A stretch of 64,000 bases of DNA from Fomes fomentarius (lineage: Eukaryota; Basidiomycota; Agaricomycetes; Polyporales; Polyporaceae), in NCBI GenBank assembly GCA_022606135.1, contig JABYQN010000002.1, positions 2,046,001-2,110,000 on the forward strand, read 5' to 3'. The notes under the pieces are model-generated. The model was not told where the DNA came from and ran no database searches. It saw only the letters and a list, made by a program, of their open reading frames with translations. Below, in pieces: positions 9,951-20,997 of this stretch (position 1 is the stretch's first letter; the number at the start of each line of letters is the position of its first letter). The position numbers and the translations under genes are program-made.

Positions 9951-12617
9951 CTACGCAGCGACCATCTCGACATCCCGCATCTCCCGCTCGATGCCCCTCG
10001 ACAGCGGCCGCTCCCCCGACCTGTGCACATGGGGAGGCGGCGGCGTGCCGTGCCTCTTCCGATACTCAACGTTGATCGCGACAAGCAAGTCCCGCAGGAG
10101 CGCCGCGTGCTTCCGCCGCTCCGCAGGCGAGACGGGCCTGCTGTTATCGAGCTCGAGCCGCCCTACGTCCGACGCGAGCACACTCAGCGGCGGGAGCGTC
10201 GGGTACGCCACCTGGCTCTGGCCTTCGCTGCGGTTCTGCTGCCGGAGGGGCGGCGACGGCGTGGGCGTGACGGAGTGCATCGGCGAGGGCGTGGACGAGT
10301 CCGAGAACGGTGACGGGCTCCGCTGCCCCATCGTCGTTGACGTCAGTGTTGGGGAAACAGTCGTCTCGCGCGAGGATGCAGAGGCAGCAGACGAGAGCGC
10401 AGGCGAAGGCGAGCGGAAGCGCGCCGAGAGCGGGGGCAGCTTGAGTTCTGCGTCCCCAGAGGTGAGGAGGGGGTATAGCGGGTTGCTCGCCTTGCTCGAC
10501 GCGTGAGAGGACGAAGACGCGACGGACGACGCAGCGGAGGACTGTGTGAGGCGGGCAGGGAGCCCGCGGTGCACCGCGCCCAAACCCAGCTTCGGCTCCA
10601 TCGGTTCTGGACGGTTTCCAAGTGAGCTCGATTGCGCGGCGGACGGGCCGGCACTCTGCAGCAGGGTGGTTGTGCGCATGTTCTTCGAACGGTAATCGGC
10701 AGGCCCGAGCTGTACAACAGGTGGGGGCGCACGGCCTGGCCTCACATAGTCGAAGGCCGCTATGCTCTCTGGTGCTACGGTGAGTGGCATGTGTGGTGGA
10801 GTGCCATTTGGCGGCGTCGACATGCCCGAATGCGAAGACAACGGTGACGCGCCAGGGTTGACAGCAGGCCCAAAGTCGAGCGGCGGTGTGAGGTAATGCG
10901 AGTAAGGGGGGAATGACTGGGATGGGTCCATACTGAGGAGACGCTCGTCCGTTGCTGAAGCGCGTTGAGCACGAACGCGCTGCCCCGCGTAAGGCAGAGG
11001 AGCATGCGGTCCTGCTATTTCGTGTGCGGGATAGAGTCCGAACTGTACAGATTGTATCGAATGCCCAGAAGACCTATTCGAATACGATGGGCCGTGGTGG
11101 GAGAACTCGCTGATCGGTGCAAAGCCCGATTCGCCGTGGTAGCTCGCGCCAGAGCCAGGTCCAGATGCCGCTGGGACACCGGGCATACCAGCCAGTCCAA
11201 GGTGTGCAAGATTTGCCGGGTCGAAGAAAGAGGGCTCCTCCATCGAGGCGTGCGGAACGGACTGGGAGTGCTGGTGCCGAGAAGGATGAGCACCATTTGA
11301 GACGTCCCGGCCGAGAGTGATCAAGAACTCGTTCACGGCTGCAAGCTCCTCTGGAGTGCGGATGTCGAAAGACACGGAACGAGGGGGAAACGATGGGTTT
11401 GGCGGCGCGGAACCAGGAGGAACGCCATTTGTAGTCGCACTCAGCGACTGCTGGTATGCGAGGTTACTGAGGCGGGCAGCCATGTCTATGCGCTCTTATC
11501 AGAACGGAGATGATTCTTGAACAGGAATCTTGCACAGGAAAATAACGTACGAGGATCATAAGCAGGATTAACACGACGCTTCTTGACGTCCGCGAAGAAC
11601 TCGTCGACAGTGTAATCGTAACTTCGCTTAGAGCCACTGACGGGGATGCTTCGATGGGGAAATTCATCAGTAAGAACCTCCCAGGTGGGCAATTGCTGCT
11701 GAATGCGGTACATTTGGCTCCGGCTGTGGGCTGCTGCTGCTGCCTCTGGGGAATAGTCAAGCTCCGGAGATGGTGTGGGTAATACGCCAAAGTCGGGGCC
11801 TGGGGCGTGCCATTGTGAGCCCCATGTGTCGAGGGTACGGCCAACATTATACGTACCGGATGAACTGTCTGATAGAGGAAGAGACGAGGACTTGGCACGC
11901 GCGACGGATGGATGATGATTAGAAGGGAGCGCGAGGGAGCGCGGCTTGTCGGGCTCGCCGCGTACGCGCGAGCTGTACGCGGGATCGGAGACGGTGATTG
12001 CTTTGGAGTGTTTGTGCTGGGCATGGTGCTCTTCAGTGTGTATCTTCTCGTGCTTCTTGAGGTCTTGTGGCCGCTTGAAAGGCTTCTTGCAGATATCGCA
12101 GACGTGCGGCTTGAGCGGGGTGTGGACTGTGTGCCGCGTGAGGGGTGCGATAGGAGAGACAATTAAAAGAAGCCAAAGGGTGCGTACCTCTGAGGTGACT
12201 CGTGATGTGGTCGCGCTTGGCGCAAGTGGTTCCACAATCCTTCCATTTGCAGGTCAGGCACAAATTGCCTGTGCTCTTCCGGCCGATATGATGATTGCAT
12301 AGGTGGTTGTAGAGGGTCTCAGGGTCGGAGAGGACCTTTTCGCAGCCTATCCACTGACAAGCGTGGCCAGGCGCGGACTCTTCAGAGGCAGCAGCTGCTG
12401 TGGAGGACGGAGGGGTGCTCTCAGGGTGCTCCGCAGCTTCGGAGGGCGCGGACGGGGACGCAGAGGTCTTGGGCGACTGAGGGGGTTGGCTCATGAGTGG
12501 GAGAGATAGCGTGTCTGTGGCCAGTGGGTCGAAGTCGTAGAAGGGATAGAGCTGGCGATGGAGGGTGCTCTGTAGCGTCTGGAGCGGGACGAGATGGGGG
12601 AAGGAGTCTTGAGACAT
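9951..12617 (-). CDS. pacC: pH-response zinc-finger transcription factor PacC/Rim101
   Basis: 846 aa from exons 12617-12188, 12126-11551 and 11485-9951. Three C2H2 fingers: CQWIGC...H..H, CKWKDC...HLRVH, and [19 protein letters not shown]. Finger 3 with the PLKPH linker is the PacC signature; the first intron falls in the finger 2-3 linker. Downstream, [19 protein letters not shown] is the conserved PacC block that precedes the processing region. Two YPXL motifs (YPLL at about 673-676, YPTL at about 763-766) are candidate docking sites for the ESCRT-linked adaptor PalA. In known fungi the full-length form is proteolysed at alkaline pH and the finger-bearing fragment acts in the nucleus. GCCAAG sites cluster just upstream of the start. 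Start MSQDSF is the first ATG in frame. Confidence 0.93.
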
Positions 12618-12662
12618 GGACGACGCGGATAGTCTCTTAAGCTCTGTCGCCGATGTCGATCT

Positions 12663-12911
12663 CTTGGCAAATGGGCTCGGTGCCAAGACATATTCCCTGC
12701 AGGCTTGGCACTCCTTGGCGACTTTACGTCAGCGGCGTCTTGCCACGCACGTGTCTGCTGCCAAAGTGCATTCTGTTAAACAGTGGCAGAGACAGTTCAA
12801 CATCCCGCAGTTGCCCACAATTCCTTCCGACTCTGTCCAGGGCATGCCAAGACGCACAGACGACCAAGGAGATCCTCCAGGCAACAAGTTCTGCCGAGTG
12901 CATCTGCCAAG
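12663..12911. promoter_or_regulatory. cluster of six GCCAAG (PacC-type) sites upstream of pacC
   Basis: GCCAAG or its complement CTTGGC occurs at 12663-12668, 12682-12687, 12704-12709, 12714-12719, 12846-12851 and 12906-12911. The known PacC target is 5'-GCCARG. All six lie within about 300 bp of the pacC start codon (12617). More scattered copies occur at 13617, 13675, 13731 and 14286. This suggests autoregulation. Confidence 0.65.
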
Positions 12912-12919
12912 CCACTCCA

Positions 12920-14570
12920 GGCTTCTAACCTTCAGGGCTCGGAGCGCACGGCTTCTTCCCGTTCCATTAGCGCCACTTTCGCGATCCCTCCTCTTGCCTG
13001 CTTCGACGGTCTCACTCGCTGCCTCATTGCACTCGATTCGTTGATCTCTGCGGCCCTTGAGGGACTTTGTGCGCTCTCCGGCTAGCAGGAACTCAACCAC
13101 AGCCGTACACGCATACCCATGGCCAGCAACTGGGAGAACTCAGGGCGACCGAAGAATCAAGACGACTCCCGGATCTCCCAGAGGTCCGCCGCACGGTTTG
13201 ATTCGTCAGATGATCATCTTGCATGATTCAGGAAGACTGCCAGATCTTCGCGTCCTCGGCTTCACTCGGAAACCTCGCATCCAGTATGCAGAAGCATGCC
13301 TGGAGGAACAACTTCGTCCTTCTCGATGACGCGGGTGGCTTCGGAGTACCAGGGAAGCACGAATCAATGCGAGCGCGTTTTGACTCTGTCCTAACTCCTT
13401 CGACGAAACGCTGACCACAGGAATACTCGGAACGCGCTCCCGTCGGGGCTTGGAAGCACCCTGTTTTCAGGGTCAGATATCCCTGATGTCTTGTGGCCAG
13501 CGGCTGGCTAGAGCTGTGACCCCGTGCCTCCATTTTCGCAAAAACAGGAGAACGAGGCAGGACCAAGGACGAGTTTACGTGAGGACTCGAAGCCTGTGTT
13601 TAACTCCACCAAGCACGCCAAGCACCCGCGCAGCACCCAGATTTTTGCTCCACGATCTCGATCTGTCTTCCCTCCTTGGCGCCCGGGATCTACCAGCTGC
13701 ACCGCAATCTCTCATCTACTCGGCCGTCCGCTTGGCATTCACTTGTCCCGCCTTTGCATCGCACTTTGAAGCGCGCCTAGATCAACAGCTCTGTGTCTAG
13801 TCTCATGCAATCAGCTTGGAAATGGGGGTTCAACGTCCAATATCGAATATCTTGTCAAAACGACCTTTTATCTCTCCGTTCCTCCCAGGTCCTAAACATG
13901 TTCATCTATCACAGCGGGGACAGCTTGTGCAAATACGCACAATGACACCTTTCGTGGAACAGCGCAACGGGGGACATACCCGCGCACTCGCACGTTCAAG
14001 GGAGTCCGTGGGCCACAGCATCCGTGTCATTGTCATCTCCGCCGGATGCAAAATTACTAGCACCCCAACCCATGGTCAAGTCGGTTCTCATCCGGAAACT
14101 ACCTCTCAACCAGCAACCTCATCAACTCCCTCACTATCCCCGCACTCGCCCTCGGACCATGACGTTAGAAGCAGTAAGCGCATCTGCCAGGACCCTTGAC
14201 GACCCGTAGTTTACGTAGGACCTCGCATTCCCTCGGTATATCTCCGTGTGGTTACATCACGCCATTGCGCGAAGATAGCTGTCGGCTTGGCGAATGTAAT
14301 ACATGCGCTATATCCGTTTCCGCCCCACTCACGAGAGATATCTTAGTACTTACTTGGCATCTTACCATCGGCTGTCGATGGTATATCTTTACATGTCTCG
14401 GGCCGTCACGGACAGAACATTGAGTGTCGACCGGTCTCTCTTTCCCTGAGACATACAGTCAATCTGCTTCCCACCTGCAGGGTCAGCTGAACCACGGCGA
14501 CGGAAGCGATAAGCGCGACATCGTCTGCGTTCGCAACTTCGCACAACAGCAGGGCACTGGTATCCCGATC
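12920..14570. other. intergenic, no supported gene
   Basis: This 1.6 kb holds only short overlapping frames without domains. It may be a long pacC promoter; further CTTGGC/GCCAAG sites are scattered in it. Confidence 0.45.
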
Positions 14571-14573
14571 TGG

Positions 14574-14678
14574 TTATGGGTGAGCCCCCACGCACCGGCG
14601 GCAGATACAGCAGTCGTGGCAAACCACCTTCCCGTCGAGGCACTGGTGGTTAGCATCCGGGCAGCTGCAATTGGTACT
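14574..14678 (-). other. possible Cys-rich micro-ORF exon (34 codons)
   Basis: Minus-strand frame STNCSCPDANHQC... with 8 Cys in 34 residues (CxC near the start, then C..CC.C..C), ending in a TAA. It is preceded by an ATATAG acceptor but has no in-frame ATG; I could not find a convincing first exon. The Cys spacing (CxC, CxxCCxCxxC) recalls small fungal metallothioneins, but this is only a resemblance. Confidence 0.25.
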
Positions 14679-14689
14679 CCTATATTTCA

Positions 14690-15180
14690 TTAATCACCAT
14701 ACGCAGACATATTACCATCCCAGAACATGCACGTGCGCCGCCTACTATGTAACTGCAGAGCGTGTCGATGATGTTGGGACCCACGATTAAAAATATCCTA
14801 CCGGTGGGGAGCACCGCAGCCTTGCCCCAGCCCGATAACAATCAATCCTGCGCAGCTCCCTTCCCATCATCCGTGGGCACCGAGTCCACGGACTGGTCAC
14901 CGACACAAGAAGCGCAGCGAAAGCATTCAGTTATGCCCGTGCGTCAAAGGAATACCTGGCTCGCAATGATCGTCCCGAGGGAACGGCCAAGAGGAAGACT
15001 TCAGCATTCGCTCGAGGAGAGGGGAGACCGAGATATGCGGAAGCCCGACGGCATTGCGACCATCCTGTTAACTACAGCTACAATACAATAAGGTAGACAG
15101 AGCAGTAACATCGAACAGCACGATAGCACAACCGAATAAAGAAACATACAAACTCAACGTGAAGGGCGGACGCTAATGTC
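14690..15180. other. intergenic, no supported gene
   Basis: Nothing recognised between the Cys-rich frame and the poly-C run. Part of it is probably the 3' flank of the TAF1 gene. Confidence 0.4.
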
Positions 15181-15184
15181 AGCA

Positions 15185-15206
15185 CCCCCCCCCCCCCCCC
15201 CCCCCC
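15185..15206. repeat. 22-base poly-C run
   Basis: Uninterrupted C homopolymer about 50 bp past the TAF1 stop codon, seen as poly-G on the TAF1 transcript strand. Length is uncertain in any assembly. Confidence 0.8.
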
Positions 15207-15254
15207 GGGAGGCCGCGTCAAAGACGCCCTTCAAACAGGCAAGGCTCTCTACCT

Positions 15255-18200
15255 CTACGACTTCTTGAGCGTGAGCTTGATCTTCGGTGCGCCCGAAGGC
15301 GTCGCCGGCATATCGTCATCGTCCTCGTCCATCGGGACCATCGGCGGGCTCGTCGCGAGCGGCGAAGGTCCATGCGTGCCCGCGAACCCGAGCGTATTGC
15401 CCGGACGGAGAGAGCTTGAAGAGGCGCCCGGGGAGAATAGGCTGTCGGAGCTAGAGCCAAAGCCGAAGCCCCCGGTGCCTGTGGGCGAAGTCGCGGGCGG
15501 ACTGGATGCGGAGGCCGTGGGCAGCGGCGGGGTGCCCTGGTTAAACTCGGCCCAGCGAGGGCATTTGCGGTTCGTTTCTGCGAGGAGAGGGAAGGTGAGA
15601 CTACATTCAAAGGAGAGGGTAGTGGGGAGCTTACTCATGTGTCCCATCTGACCACAATGACCGCAACGACGCTGGAGTAGTTCCATGGAATGTGAGCACA
15701 CAAGCAAGGAACGGGGTTGGGGAATACAGGGCTCACCGTCGTATCGGGCTTGATAGGACGCCCGAGTTGGAGCGGGGTCCCGCCTTCCTTGACAATTTTG
15801 GCGTTCTTCCTATGCAGCCGTCTCTCCTGATTCTTCTTCATCCGGGCAATCTCTTCCTCAATCCTGTGAAACCTCGTCAGAATCTGTCACCACAAGCGTG
15901 TCAGCTGCCCAGCGAAGTTCCGCACCTCTTCTTCGCCCGCCGGTCTCTGTCAGCGTCGCCGGTAGGCGCGAGCGCGTCGGCGGTCGTGTTCTCCTCCTCG
16001 ATCGCCTGCCGCTTCTTCACGTAGGCCGCGATGACCGCGGTGTCCCGCACGATCTCCGTCTTCCACTCTCCGTCCACAAGCCGCTTGATCCTAAGCACTC
16101 TCCTCGCGTCCGGACCGAGGCTGCCATCGCGCATCGTGTCGCGCACGAGCGACGAGCCTCTGCTGTATGACGGTGAGCCAGGACCGGGGGTCTCTGGGTG
16201 TACCATAGGCGATGGCGCGGGAGTGTAGCCGTCGAACAGCGACTGCCTGCGCAGCGGCTTCTTTTCCACGGCCTTCTTGTCGTCCTCATCGTCCGTGAGC
16301 TCGGGCTCGTCTTTCCGGCTGAGCGACTGGAACTGTGCCTTCCAGATGCGCTCGATTTCGGATTTGTAGATCAGCTGCTGCTCAGCAACGTTGTATCTGT
16401 GGGCGGACTTCGGACGGCTCTCTGCCTCGGCAAGCTTCTGTTCGTAATCTTCACCGGCCTTGACGAAGATGTCCTTCATGGAGACACGGATGAAGCTGAA
16501 CGCCTCGCCACGACCGGTCGGGTCACCCTCTCCATGCAACTTGAGCATCGCCTTCGCTTGCGTCGCAAACAGGAAGTTCTTGGTCGTGATCCATGGCGCC
16601 AACTGCTGCTCAATGGAGAGGTTGCCCTCATCTTCTTCAGCGACCTCGCCATTGAAGCTGTAGCCAGAGTCCTGGAGATGGCGTTGACCAACTTGCATGC
16701 TCTCCGACAGTACAACCTGCTCCGGAGTCACCATCTTGAGCATGTCGGCATCTGAGGGGATCGTCCAGGTGCCCTTGAGACGCCAAAATCCCTGGTGCGG
16801 TCCTCGACGGTGATACTCCATGAATTCCTATCGGATAGAGGTGTAAGCAGGCTGTCAAGATCGACGAAAGCAACGCATACCTTCAGACGCTGCCGCATCT
16901 GTAATTCGTTCTGGTCTGGGAAGTACTTCATCAGCCTCGAGATCTTCAGTCGCTTCTCAGTGCTCTTCTCGAGGAGCTTGAATGCGATGATCTGGAGGCG
17001 CAGCTTTATCGTAGTCGTGATCTTACGCGAGTGCGGTCCAGGAACCTCGGTGACGGGATATGTTTGTCCGACCACGAAGAGATTGTTGACCTCCCGGATA
17101 TAGTACTTGGACTCTCCCTTGATTGTTGTCCTGCAGCACATGTCAAACTTGGGCACACATAGCGGATGGCTTCGATAAATACCGAATGACAAGGAAATCA
17201 GTGCTGTAGGGCTTATGACGGAACAGAGGTGCACGCATAAGGTTGTTGTACAGTGCAGGCACTGTCTGTCCGGGGTACACGTAGCCGAACTTCATGAACG
17301 GAGACTCGTCCTGAGGTTCGATGATGATCGGCTCTCCCAGGTCATTCTACCTCAGAGTCAGCCTGACACACGTACAAGACGACGAATAACGCACCTTCGG
17401 AACGTGGTCGTCCTTCTCGTTCTGTTTCCGGTAATAATTCACTAGTATGGTACCCATACCAAAGTTGGAGATGATGGGAGGATGTTCCTCACAGAACTCC
17501 CACAGGACGAAGTTACTCGTGTCGCGCAAACTGAGATCGCCAGTGCGATGCAAGCCCTCTCCGATGTCTCCGCCCTTACCGACCTTGCGTCCAGCCCGAT
17601 CTTTCTTCTTCTTCGCGGTGCGGACTTTGCTGAAGTGGATTTCGATATTTGAGGGGAATTGGAGCGCAGGCCTGTGGAAAGAGCGTGCCTCCTGCTTGGA
17701 CAATCGGGTCTTGTACTGGAAGCGAAGTCAGACAGACGAAGTGTGAAAGCTGTATGTGAACGCACGAAAGGCAACTGGAGTTTCTGTGCCGGGTAGGCAT
17801 GCTCCACAACCAGTTGACCGAATGTCTGGCGAACGCGGTGTCGACCGCCGTCTTTGGATACCTCGTAGAACTGGTCTCTCGAGAGGTTGTACTTGTCCCT
17901 AGGTTGCGTGTCGGTACGGAGGCGCTTCCTAGGACGAACAACTTCTTGCGCTGCTCAGACGGTGAGTCAAAACTCAACCACTCAGTCAAGCGCCCCCTAC
18001 CTGCTCGTTCCTCAGGGAGAACATCCTGCTCCTGCAGCTCGAGTTGAGTGAAGTCTCGAAATGGTTCACGCGGGCCCCAGATAATGCTCTGCGTCCATGC
18101 TCCAGACTCTAGTACTTTGTTGAGGGGGCAGCGAGGTCGTTCTGTGGTGATACGGCTGGCTTGGTGGCTTCGTCTTTCGGCTCCCATATGATGTTGTCGT

Positions 18201-19051
18201 CCCAGTTCGCGATGTTGATGAGGTCGAAGGAGCGATCGTCGAACGGAAGCGAACTCATACCGTCCGTGGTTCCTCGCGACTGAATGGCATGGTCGGAATC
18301 TGTCACTAGAGACAACGTAGACTCCCTCACCTCAAGCGCACGTCGTAGATCATGCTCAACGTCCGTGGACGCCACTACCTCCTGCACGCGTTTGCTCTCC
18401 ACCTGCCGCTCCGTGTCGCCCACAATGGCCTGAAGGAAGTTCCTGGGAGGGTCCTTCTTCCGTGGATACACAGGGTCATCTTGCCAGCGATGAGATGGCG
18501 AGGAACTAGTTGAGGAGTGTCTTATGCTTACTGTCGAACGGTCTCTTCGATACTCGTGACCTATACACGTTCGCTCCTCTGAACAACTCTGTGAAGTCCA
18601 AGATTTTGTCCTTCTCGAACATGGGGAACCTTTCATATACAGTCTTCGGTCGTTCGACAAGTCTCCGGACGATCCGCTTGCGTTTCTGCTTCTGGCCCAT
18701 AACGGGGCTCTCGATTTCCGTCTTGACCTGCCCTCCTTGCTCATCCCCCTCCTCCGCCAGCTCCCTGTCCACCTCATCTTCCCAGTCCTGTCCCTCCCCA
18801 GGCCCTACAACCACATCTTCATCCTCCTCCCACTTGTCATTGTAGATCTGGTTGGCACTAATGGTCGGAACACCAGAGATACCAAGTTGGTTCGACAGTC
18901 CAGGACCAGTTGGCAAGTCAAGACCAGAGAGAACATTATTGAGGGAGAACCCCGTGAGCGTAGCAATGACACTGTCCTCGTCCTGGATGAGATGGATGCA
19001 TCAGTCTGAGCACTCATCACGATCTTCTGCGCACTATACCTGGCCAGACAT
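15255..19051 (-). CDS. taf1: transcription initiation factor TFIID subunit TAF1 (apparent frameshift)
   Basis: TAF1 is the scaffold of TFIID; its central DUF3591 domain has been linked to acetyltransferase activity and TAF7 binding. Eleven exons: 19051-19040 (12 nt), 18982-18532, 18479-18001, 17953-17766, 17715-17395, 17346-17183, 17130-16881, 16827-15926, 15863-15737, 15671-15635 and 15577-15255. Landmarks are NWDDNIIWEPKDE, KVLESGAWTQSIIWG, KYNLSRDQFYEVSKDGG, HRPALQFPSNIEIHF, FGYVYPGQTVPALYNN, HQGFWRLKGTWTIP, and a zinc knuckle RRCGHCGQMGHM/KTNRKC split by an intron. No bromodomain is present, as usual for fungi. Exon 3 changes frame at the G5 run 18124-18128: one base is missing between NDLAAP and LNKVLESG, and no intron fits. 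All other junctions are in phase. Confidence 0.9.
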
Positions 19052-19359
19052 CAAGGGGCTAAGGATACTGTACTAGGGGGTGTAGCTTCGGATACGAGAA
19101 AAGCACAGGCAGCACGAGCGCAGAGGGTACAGACGACACTGAGTATAACTTTAAGAGGCGGAGCGTTGACTGTCGAAGTGTGGCTGCAGAGGGTAAGGCG
19201 CTCCTCTCGCACGTGCGAGTACGTGATCAAGATCCGTATTTAGGCGCCTGCGCGCCACTTCAGTGCGAGACTGGCTTATTACCCGCGACCACACCGACCG
19301 TGCCACTTGCCACCCCACGTTACACTCTCTCACAGTGCACGCTTTCGTGTCCACCAATA

Positions 19360-20731
19360 ATGTCCCGCAAGCCCAGCATAGACAAGGAGACAAAGAAGAA
19401 ACTCGATGTGCGTAGCCACCATTGCTTATTAGCCCTGTTTCACACATTCGTGACGCGTAGCTTACCTCAATTACGCATGTTTCTCGTGTACGGATAGGAC
19501 TACCGTGAGATTGCGGTTGCTGCTGCTGAAGTTGTAGTTTTCAAAACATTCCCTCAGAAGGTGCGTATCCGTCGTGCTTCCAGCTTTTAGTATCCTCAAT
19601 TTGAGGCCACACTAGGTTATGTAAGTCCTCACTGACCGCCGAAGACAACCTCCGCACCGGCTCATTCGACTCTTGAAGAGAATTACAGAAGCTCATAGAC
19701 TCAACCTGCGAGCCCTCATCGCCTTTCCACATCTCTCATGCATCTCGGACGACAGATGCCACCGTTTACCCCGCGCCTTCCCCCGCTGCTGAACCAGAAT
19801 CGAAGAAGCGCAAACTGGACTCTGGGGATGGGGTCGCAAACGGAGGGGCGAGCTCGGCGGTAACTGCGTCAAATGACGCACACCACGCAAGGCTTCCGGG
19901 TCTTATGCTATCTAACAAGCATATTGTGGCCGTCCACGAACAACTCAAACGGGAATGTGAAGTATTGGCAGACCTCTGTGTATGTCCATCGCCCGTTCCG
20001 GAGTTTTACCTTCCTAATCGGTTCTTCAATCAGGATAAGGTTAAATTGTGGATTAATCTCTCTATGCCGAAGTGAGCACCTCATAGAGTTTTCCAGTTTC
20101 TATTCGCTCACGCTTCCACACCCCATCAGGATCGAGGAGTAAGTGATTTAAGTAAGTCAGATACTCACTAACTATCCATTAACTACGCGCCCAGTGGAGA
20201 CAATTTTGGTCAGTTTCAACACACTTCCAAGGATGCTTAGGAACTATGAGCTGACGCATGTTGTTCAGGTGTCCAAATCCAGGAAGGTTTGTATCTCTAC
20301 ATATATCCTCCTTCGGTGCTATAGAAACTTTCCAGATGTCCTCTCTGAGCTACACCGCTCTCAAGAAAGCGCGTATAATCTTCGGGATGCAGGCCGGCAG
20401 GATTACCTCACGCGTGCCAAGATTTGTAGTAAAATAATGAAGTACCCACACTTGGAGGATTACACGGTAAGCGATGTGGATTCTGAGCATGCATGGCTTG
20501 TCGCATGACCATATTGTCCAGCTGGCATTGAAGGAACACGATGAGAAGCAACTGTATGTTGCTCGTCAGAATTTGATTGACCTGCGCTCCATCTACGCTA
20601 TCCTGACCGACATCCTGCACAAGAACATTGACAAGGTAGTGTTGAATATTCGTATCATGCAATTGTCTTCCTGACATTAACCGATGCAGATTCGGGCCCC
20701 GAAGGGCAACAACTCAAGCTCTATGTACTAG
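19360..20731 (+). CDS. PA28/REG-gamma-type proteasome activator
   Basis: 255-aa 11S activator that would cap the 20S proteasome and open its gate without ATP. Ten exons: 19360-19407, 19498-19560, 19689-19979, 20034-20071, 20130-20138, 20195-20208, 20269-20286, 20336-20466, 20522-20635 and 20690-20731. The sum is in frame. Family marks: EVVVFKTFPQK near the N-terminus, a long linker with ESKKRKLD (nuclear-signal-like, as in REG-gamma), the helix-2/3 junction PKIEDGDNFGVQIQE (IEDGNNFGVAVQE in animals), KYPHLEDYT, then IDLRSIYAILTDILHKN and the C-terminal APKGNNSSSMY tail ending in Tyr like PSME3. Three internal exons are 9, 14 and 18 nt. Converges on RRB1. Confidence 0.9.
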
Positions 20732-20997
20732 TTCATGGACTTACTACTACATCTCTTGCGTCAAACATAACTGCATTCCCGGACACTCACTGTTAGCTCA
20801 GACACTACCATAGAATCTCCAGATATCATTCCATGCATGTATCGTACTCATCACATCTTACCCTATCGAAATCCGATACTAGACCAGTTGCACAGTTGCA
20901 ATTGCTATCACTATACTTGAGTGAAATGCTGAGGATACAATTTTGTGCAATACAGAGCGAATCCTCTACTTCTTACGCTAACCGCTACATGAGTCGA

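Noticed and set aside
18120..18190. An intron as the explanation for the TAF1 frame change
   Set aside because: The only GT between the two conserved segments is 12 nt from the next AG, too short for an intron.
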